A program made the translations under genes and the position numbers. DNA of 11,197 nt from Hyphomicrobiales bacterium (GTDB taxonomy: Bacteria; Pseudomonadota; Alphaproteobacteria; Rhizobiales; JAJFHB01). Below are positions 7,614 through 11,197 of this stretch, in pieces. The stretch spans positions 1 through 11,197 of the forward strand of contig JAJFHB010000372.1 in the NCBI GenBank assembly GCA_021775795.1. The letters run 5' to 3'. The notes under the pieces are model-generated. The model was not told the DNA's origin. It made no database searches and saw only the letters and a program-made list of their open reading frames with translations. The stretch's first letter is position 1; the number at the start of each line of letters is the position of its first letter.

Positions 7614-8192
7614 ATGGCGGACACGCCCAAAGCGGAGGAGCACGCTCCAGACCCCTGCAATATGCTAACCAACCCGCTTGAGGTTATTCAGCGAGAGCAT
7701 GATCTGCAGGAGCGTATGTGCGATGCGCTGGAGTTGATTGCCGATGAGCTTCCCGGAGTTTTCAATCGCGCCCTGCTCACCACGCTTCTTTCTGCTTTGA
7801 AGCATGATTTTGCCGTTCACGTTCGGGATGAAGAGCGCGGGCTGTTTCCGCTTTTGAGAAAACGGGCGCTGGCAGAAGACAACCTCGACAGTATTCTTGC
7901 CCAGCTTGAGGCTGAACATGCACAGGATCAGGGGTACGCGGCTGAGATTGTGACGCAGTTTGAACAAATGACGGTTGCGGGCCGGGTTGAAAATCCAAAC
8001 ATGCTTGGGTACATGCTGCGCGGGTTCTTCGAGACGCAACGCCGTCATCTGCTTTGGGAAAATACGGTGCTGCTGCCGATTGCTCATGCGCGTCTTGGGC
8101 AAGAGGATCTGAAGGAGCTTGCGCGTGTGATGATTGAGAACCGCCGTTCCGGTCCCAGGACGTCCGGCCAGACGCTGTTCGAAGCGTTCTAG
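7614..8192 (+). CDS. Hemerythrin HHE-domain protein
   Basis: Cytoplasmic 192-residue protein with no signal peptide or membrane helix. It is one HHE-type four-helix bundle that should hold a non-haem di-iron centre. Likely ligands visible: H29 (QREHD), H69-x3-E73 (FAVHVRDEE), H102 (EAEHAQDQ) and H145-x3-E149 (RRHLLWEN). Family members bind O2 or NO, store iron or repair iron-sulfur centres; it lacks the N-terminal domain of ScdA/YtfE-type repair proteins, so the exact role is open. The ATG at 7614 has AGGAA (7602-7606) 7 nt upstream. An upstream in-frame start at 7494 is rejected because it would span the Fnr box and promoter. It is divergent from ccoN, shares the Fnr box, and is therefore probably induced at low oxygen. 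The TAG stop falls in the CTAG end of the repeat element 8189-8457. Confidence 0.88.
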   Translation: MADTPKAEEHAPDPCNMLTNPLEVIQREHDLQERMCDALELIADELPGVFNRALLTTLLSALKHDFAVHVRDEERGLFPLLRKRALAEDNLDSILAQLEAEHAQDQGYAAEIVTQFEQMTVAGRVENPNMLGYMLRGFFETQRRHLLWENTVLLPIAHARLGQEDLKELARVMIENRRSGPRTSGQTLFEAF

Positions 8193-8223
8193 AGCAATTC
8201 ACCTTGATATGGAATCGGTTTGA

Positions 8224-8319
8224 CCGGGTTATCGCGTCTGCTGGCAAGGCACGGGGACCGCGGTGGACTTGCCGTCCACAAGGGGCTCGTAACGCAGTCC
8301 AGCGGGCGCGATAACCCGG
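8224..8319. repeat. Internal long inverted repeat (arm A) of the element
   Basis: Arms 8224-8244 and 8299-8319 pair over 21 bp with two mismatches that become G-U pairs in RNA; the outer 13 bp (CCGGGTTATCGCG against CGCGATAACCCGG) are perfect. Inside lies a second hairpin, GTGGAC (8263-8268) with GTCCAC (8274-8279) around a 5-nt loop. Confidence 0.8.
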
Positions 8320-8330
8320 CCTTCGGTGGG

Positions 8331-8418
8331 CCAAATCGGCCCTCCGGCAGCGTTGCGCTGCTTGCCCGATGCCCCACATCGCGCGGCGCAGCGCGCCTTG
8401 CCGGAAGACCCGATTTGG
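8331..8418. repeat. Internal inverted repeat (arm B) of the element
   Basis: CCAAATCGG (8331-8339) is exactly complementary to CCGATTTGG (8410-8418). Within it TCCGGCA (8343-8349) pairs with TGCCGGA (8399-8405), and GCAGCG/CGCTGC (8347-8352, 8356-8361) can form an alternative small hairpin. Together with arm A and the terminal repeats this gives a branched fold with two side arms. Confidence 0.7.
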
Positions 8419-8475
8419 CGCCATCAAACGGTTCCATATCAAGGTGAAATGCTCTAGTTCAGGTTAGGCGTTGAA

Positions 8476-9216
8476 TTAAATGTCATCCAGATCAGCGCGT
8501 TCCGCCAGGATATCTATATCAGGCACTGTAATGTCGCGGTTGCTTTCGATCTGAATAACGCCATCTGTTCTCAACTTGGTAAAATGGCGGCTCACAGTTT
8601 CGATCGTCAGGCCGATGTAATCGGCGATCTCTGCGCGGGACAATGGCAGGGAAAATCGCACGAACTTTAACTCTTCGGAGTGCGAGCAGCCGATGTTTGG
8701 TGCTCTGCGGGCGATCATCAGAAGGAAACTCGCAACTTTTTCCTGTGCGGTTTTGCGGCCGAGAAGGAGCATCCAGTCGCGGGCCGAATCGAGCTCATCC
8801 AGGGTGTTCTCAAACAGCCGGTGCTCAAGCGAAGGGTATTCCTTGATCATGCCTTCGAAGGCTTGGCGCGAGAAGCAACACAGCTCAACATTTGTCGCCG
8901 CTTCGGCAAGATAAGGGGCTTCATGGCGAAATGTGCGCCCCAGAAAATCGGGAGGAAACAACAGACCAACGATCTGCTGCCGGCCATCAGCCAGTGTTTT
9001 GGTCAGCTTCACGACGCCGCCCACGATGTTGGCAAAAAAGTCAGGCTCAGCTTCATCGGAGATGATTGTCTGGCCGCTTGAGACCATACGCGTGCGTGCG
9101 ATCTGATTGAGTCGCGCCAATTCCGCGTCGCTCAACGCGCCGCAAACAGCCTTGTGCCGGACGCTGCAGGTACCGCAACGGGCAAGCTCTGGTGTTTCGC
9201 TGCTCGTGTTTGTCAT
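8476..9216 (-). CDS. fnrL: Fnr/FnrL-type oxygen-responsive transcription regulator
   Basis: Crp/Fnr-family regulator of 246 residues. The N-terminus carries C14-x2-C17-x7-C25, and C113/C114 lie in the sensor domain; together these fit the four ligands of an O2-labile 4Fe-4S cluster as in Fnr and FnrL. An effector beta-roll covers about 30-115, a dimerisation helix about 132-165, and a winged helix-turn-helix about 192-230 with the recognition motif E206-T-V-S209-R210, the ExxSR pattern that reads TTGA half sites. The family activates cbb3 oxidase genes under low oxygen, and a perfect target box lies 1.7 kb away at 7519-7532. The ATG at 9216 places the cysteines normally, though upstream sequence is A/T-rich without a clear ribosome-binding site. 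No Fnr box lies in front of it, so direct Fnr autocontrol is not evident; a different palindrome is present at 9253-9267. The symbol is by type; fixK or aadR naming is possible in some genera, but those often lack the cluster. Confidence 0.9.
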   Translation of the reverse strand: MTNTSSETPELARCGTCSVRHKAVCGALSDAELARLNQIARTRMVSSGQTIISDEAEPDFFANIVGGVVKLTKTLADGRQQIVGLLFPPDFLGRTFRHEAPYLAEAATNVELCCFSRQAFEGMIKEYPSLEHRLFENTLDELDSARDWMLLLGRKTAQEKVASFLLMIARRAPNIGCSHSEELKFVRFSLPLSRAEIADYIGLTIETVSRHFTKLRTDGVIQIESNRDITVPDIDILAERADLDDI

Positions 9217-9252
9217 GGCAATTTTATTTGAGCTGTTCGGTTTGCTGTTTCA

Positions 9253-9267
9253 GCACATATCATGTGC
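9253..9267. promoter_or_regulatory. Perfect 6-3-6 palindrome upstream of the Fnr-type gene
   Basis: GCACATATCATGTGC is a perfect inverted repeat of GCACAT around a 3-bp spacer, ending 36 bp before the regulator's ATG at 9216. Its position suits an operator over the promoter or early leader. It does not match the Fnr consensus. The binding protein is unknown. Confidence 0.4.
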
Positions 9268-9543
9268 ACTCTAAGGGTATTGAGGCCAAACACCAAGCCA
9301 TCCAAATCGGGTTATTGAATTTCTGTTTGGGCGGCAGTACGCGCCATGTGGCACGAGCGCAACACATCGTGTGCGCAATTTACAGGTCGGCTAGTTTTGT
9401 GCCCATAGTCACAGACTTATTGGAACCAAAATGCAACGCAATTGATAGGCTCGCTCTATGGACATTTCGTGTTCTGAGGATGTGGTTGCGGGCTTTAAGG
9501 GCGTTCTCACGCCAAGTTGATTATCTGCCGGGAATTCTGCTCG

Positions 9544-9549
9544 TATAAG
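9544..9549 (+). promoter_or_regulatory. Candidate -10 element for the small exported protein gene
   Basis: TATAAG matches TATAAT at five of six bases and lies 28 bp before the GTG at 9578. A TTGATT at 9517-9522 is too far upstream (21-bp spacer) to be a normal -35 partner, so an activator or a weak -35 would be needed. Confidence 0.3.
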
Positions 9550-9577
9550 GTAGAACCCAGATTGAACCGAATGGACG

Positions 9578-9997
9578 GTGAGTGTTGTGAATCGTAAGTT
9601 TCTATCGATTCTGATTGTTTTTGCGATGGCAATGCTGCCTTGCGCGAAGGTCGCACTCCTGTGGACCCAAGGCTCCGACATGTCTTCGGAAATGGCCCTT
9701 GGTGAAAATTCCCCAGACAACATTGTTCTTTCGGATGGTCTGTTTGGATCCGAAGCCGGGGAGTCCTCTCCCTGCATGATGCCTTGCCAGCAGGCCAAAG
9801 CTGTAGCTTATCGGGATCAATCCATCGGTCCTGTCCGCGCTCCTCAGTTCGAACCTTCAGACGGATTGCTGCAGACCGCCACTTGGCGCGCTCTTGATGT
9901 GACGATTTTTGATGCAGGGCCCAGAGCACCGCCTGAACCCCGATACTGGGTTTCATACCGTCAAATGTTTGCTGTGAGCTCTCGCTTCCTCAGCTGA
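9578..9997 (+). CDS. Small exported or membrane-anchored protein of unknown function
   Basis: I do not recognise this 139-residue protein. It has a basic start (NRK), then a hydrophobic stretch at about 8-29 that reads as a signal peptide or membrane anchor, then a polar region with C66-x3-C70 (SPCMMPCQQ) and a C-terminus rich in proline and aromatic residues (APPEPRYW near 117-124). There is no lipobox at C22. The C-x3-C pair after export could form a disulfide or bind metal; that is inference. GTG at 9578 gives the longest frame; GTG at 9587, with GGTGAG just upstream, would give 136 residues and is equally possible. Codon choice and the clean signal-like N-terminus argue for a real gene. 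It is followed after 120 bp by an exported L,D-transpeptidase on the same strand. Confidence 0.6.
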   Translation: MSVVNRKFLSILIVFAMAMLPCAKVALLWTQGSDMSSEMALGENSPDNIVLSDGLFGSEAGESSPCMMPCQQAKAVAYRDQSIGPVRAPQFEPSDGLLQTATWRALDVTIFDAGPRAPPEPRYWVSYRQMFAVSSRFLS

Positions 9998-10074
9998 CAC
10001 CAAACTGCACTCCCATTCGGGAACGGGTTTGACCGGTAGCTAACGCTGTCCGGCACTCTCTGAACCGAAAGCAA

Positions 10075-10087
10075 GGCGCATTGCGCC
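10075..10087. repeat. Small perfect inverted repeat before the L,D-transpeptidase gene
   Basis: GGCGC-ATT-GCGCC, a 5-bp stem with a 3-nt loop, lies 30 bp before the start codon at 10118 and 77 bp after the preceding stop. It could be a leader hairpin, but there is no T-run to make it a terminator. Confidence 0.35.
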
Positions 10088-10117
10088 TGATGAGTTCCAG
10101 CAGTTTGGAGAATACAC

Positions 10118-10693
10118 ATGAAAAAATTCTACCTTGGTCTTTTGGCCGCCGCACTTGTGTTCGGTGTCCAATTCTTACCGTCGCGAGCCTCAGCAGAGGC
10201 TGTAATCTACAACTTCACGACAGAAAGCGCCGTCAATTCGCGTTACAGGGGCAAGCAGGTTGTCTCCTATGACACCGAGCACGCCCCCGGCACCATCATC
10301 GTCAACACAACCGAGCGCAGGCTTTACCTTGTGCTGGAGGATGGTGAGGCGATGCAATATGGAATCGGCGTTGGCCGTCAGGGCTTCTCCTGGTCCGGGG
10401 CGACGACGATTGCCCGCAAGGCGGAATGGCCGGCCTGGCGTCCGCCGGCAGCCATGCGCCAGCGTCAGCCGGAACTTCCAGCCTACATGGAAGGCGGACC
10501 GGACAATCCGCTCGGTGCCCGGGCGCTCTACCTCTATGAGGGCGGGGTCGACACTTTGTACCGGATACACGGCACGTCTGAACCCTGGACAATCGGCCAG
10601 GCCATGTCGAGCGGATGCATTCGCATGCTGAATGACGAGGTCATCGACCTTTATGAGCGTGTGAAGATCGGCGCGACAGTGGTTGTGATCTGA
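10118..10693 (+). CDS. Exported YkuD-domain L,D-transpeptidase
   Basis: Periplasmic cysteine transpeptidase of 191 residues in the ErfK/YbiS/YcfS/YnhG family, which forms 3-3 crosslinks in peptidoglycan or attaches proteins to it. An N-terminal signal peptide (KK, then a hydrophobic core) has a likely cleavage after A26 (RASA-E). The YkuD domain fills about 57-191: IIVNTTERRLYLV marks its first strand, and the catalytic signature is H151-G-T followed by S164-S-G-C167-I-R169, with C167 the nucleophile. No LysM or other wall-binding domain is present, so it is a minimal single-domain enzyme. The ATG at 10118 has GGAG (10107-10110) 7 nt upstream. Many alphaproteobacteria carry several such paralogues, so the exact crosslink role cannot be told. 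It shares strand with the small exported protein before it, but the 120-bp gap does not demand an operon. Confidence 0.93.
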   Translation: MKKFYLGLLAAALVFGVQFLPSRASAEAVIYNFTTESAVNSRYRGKQVVSYDTEHAPGTIIVNTTERRLYLVLEDGEAMQYGIGVGRQGFSWSGATTIARKAEWPAWRPPAAMRQRQPELPAYMEGGPDNPLGARALYLYEGGVDTLYRIHGTSEPWTIGQAMSSGCIRMLNDEVIDLYERVKIGATVVVI

Positions 10694-10717
10694 TCTTGCG
10701 AATATCCGTTGGTGGGG

Positions 10718-10741
10718 GGCGGCGCCTTTCTGGGTGCCGCC
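10718..10741 (+). terminator. GC-rich hairpin after the L,D-transpeptidase gene
   Basis: GGCGGCGCC (10718-10726) pairs with GGTGCCGCC (10733-10741) over 9 bp including one G-U pair, with a 6-nt loop, starting 24 bp after the stop. No T-run follows, so termination would be imperfect or Rho-aided. It separates this gene from the next regulator. Confidence 0.4.
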
Positions 10742-10776
10742 ATTCCCAACATCGATTCGCTCCGAGAATGTGATCC

Positions 10777-10781
10777 GGGAG
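10777..10781 (+). promoter_or_regulatory. Ribosome-binding site that sets the start of the second Crp/Fnr-family gene
   Basis: GGGAG lies 7 nt before the ATG at 10789 but only 1 nt before the in-frame ATG at 10783. This favours 10789 as the start. Confidence 0.55.
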
Positions 10782-10788
10782 TATGAAA

Positions 10789-11197
10789 ATGCAAACCATA
10801 ATTTCCAAGGCAGATGGCAGGAGCAGACAAAATTGCTCCGTTAGCCAGCCACAAAGTTATCTGAACGTCTGTTCGCCGCGACGCTTCCATCTGGCCGCCG
10901 GTGAAACGCTCTTTCGCGCCGGCGATACATGCGGGCAATTTGTAATCGTCAAGAATGGCGTGTTGCGCGTGCGCGTGGTTTCACGGAAAGGCCGTGAGAT
11001 TGTTCTCTACAGAGTTCGAGCGGATGGCATCTGCATGACGACCACACTTAATCTGTTATGCGGCACGCCCTATCGCGCCGATGGCATTGCTGAGAACGAC
11101 GTTGAAGTCGCGGTGCTGAGTGCCCGTCGTTTTCAGGAGCAAATGGACAGTGATTCTGATTTCAGAGGTTTCGTGTTGGGCTCTCTGGCAAACCGCA
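10789..11197 (+). CDS. Crp/Fnr-family regulator, N-terminal part (3' end off window)
   Basis: 136 codons of a cyclic-nucleotide-binding-like sensor domain are visible. The beta-roll shows in FHLAAGETLFRAGD (33-46) and FVIVKNGVLRV (51-61), then a variable cap region and the start of the dimerisation helix (about 112-136). The DNA-binding domain lies beyond the right edge, so the family call rests on the sensor half only. It has no clustered N-terminal C-x2-C motif, so it is not another Fnr-type cluster sensor by that route. It does carry five scattered cysteines (C16, C28, C48, C82, C91), more than usual for a domain this size. R-x-G-D at 43-46 is typical of the fold, but the cAMP pocket residues of Crp are not evident. 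The ligand is unknown and the partner genes are not in the window. Confidence 0.8.
   Translation, partial: MQTIISKADGRSRQNCSVSQPQSYLNVCSPRRFHLAAGETLFRAGDTCGQFVIVKNGVLRVRVVSRKGREIVLYRVRADGICMTTTLNLLCGTPYRADGIAENDVEVAVLSARRFQEQMDSDSDFRGFVLGSLANR

Larger units (their letters stand above)
8189..8457. mobile_element. MITE-like non-autonomous element with 34-35 bp terminal inverted repeats
   Basis: Left end 8189-8223 and right end 8424-8457 are inverted copies differing by two substitutions and one inserted base; both begin CTAGAGCA or CTAGAGCT-like ends and contain TTCACCTTGATATGGAA. The 269-bp unit has no credible gene. Ends of CTAG with an inner TA on each side fit IS630/Tc1-mariner-type elements, which target CTAG or TA and duplicate TA. 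The CTAG is palindromic, so target duplication and repeat end cannot be told apart here. Two further nested inverted repeats fill the interior. It sits between two convergent genes and could also work as a two-way terminator. The family name is inference; no transposase is present. Confidence 0.75.
9217..9577. other. Gene-free stretch between two divergent genes with short palindromes
   Basis: I see no credible gene in these 361 bp on either strand; open frames lack ribosome-binding sites and recognisable protein features. It must hold the promoters of the Fnr-type gene (leftward) and the small exported protein (rightward). Besides the palindrome at 9253-9267 it has CACATCGTGTG (9363-9373) and GTGGCAC within GCGC flanks (9341-9360). 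No full Fnr box is present. Confidence 0.6.

Noticed and set aside
9426..9450. TTGAT at about 9441 in CAATTGATAGG as a second Fnr box
   Set aside because: The other half site is missing (the next bases give TCGCT rather than ATCAA).
9192..9548. 118-codon plus-strand frame across the gene-free stretch
   Set aside because: It begins inside the regulator gene, shows no ribosome-binding site and no protein-like features.
9507..9956. 149-codon minus-strand frame opposite the small exported protein
   Set aside because: The plus-strand frame has a signal-like N-terminus and plausible start; the minus frame is basic, low-feature and lacks a ribosome-binding site.
10011..10026. CCCATTCGGGAACGGG as a terminator after the small exported protein gene
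   Set aside because: The possible stem has a mismatch and only a 2-nt loop, with no convincing T-run after it.
1..11197. tRNA, rRNA genes or a CRISPR array
   Set aside because: No cloverleaf, rRNA-like stretch or regularly spaced repeat array is visible in the window.

Overview
The window comes from an alphaproteobacterium. Three things point there: the gene order ccoNOQP-ccoGHI, a neighbouring FnrL-type regulator with a CX2CX7C iron-sulfur cluster motif, and a perfect TTGAT-N4-ATCAA box between the cbb3 operon and a divergent gene. I cannot name the genus. About two thirds of the window encodes the cbb3-type (high-affinity) cytochrome c oxidase and its assembly factors.

Layout. Bases 1-7396 form one tightly packed minus-strand operon, read from right to left: ccoN, ccoO, ccoQ, ccoP (structural subunits), then ccoG, ccoH, ccoI (iron-sulfur/copper assembly factors). 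ccoI runs off the left edge about 60-90 codons before its expected end. Gene junctions are 4-14 bp gaps or 1-4 bp overlaps, so translational coupling is likely. The 217-bp region 7397-7613 is a divergent promoter region. It holds one perfect Fnr box (7519-7532) placed between ccoN and a plus-strand hemerythrin-domain gene (7614-8192). Next comes a 269-bp, highly structured, gene-free element (8189-8457) with 34-35 bp terminal inverted repeats ending in CTAG. It looks like a MITE and sits exactly at the stop codon of the hemerythrin gene. A minus-strand Fnr/FnrL-type regulator gene follows (8476-9216), convergent with the hemerythrin gene.

Right of the regulator is a 361-bp gene-free stretch with short palindromes (9217-9577). 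After it come an unrecognised small exported protein (9578-9997), an exported YkuD-type L,D-transpeptidase (10118-10693) with a hairpin after it, and the 5' part of a second Crp/Fnr-family regulator (10789 to the right edge).

How it works together (inference). The Fnr-type protein made at 8476-9216 probably senses low O2 through a 4Fe-4S cluster and binds the box at 7519-7532. There it would switch on the cbb3 oxidase, its assembly genes and the hemerythrin protein together. The spacing between the box and a -10-like hexamer is exact for a class II promoter on the hemerythrin side, and much less clear on the ccoN side. The most unusual items are the nested-palindrome MITE at a preserved stop codon, the shared Fnr box and the unexplained small secreted C-x3-C protein. 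I saw no clear evidence of a wholly new multi-gene system.
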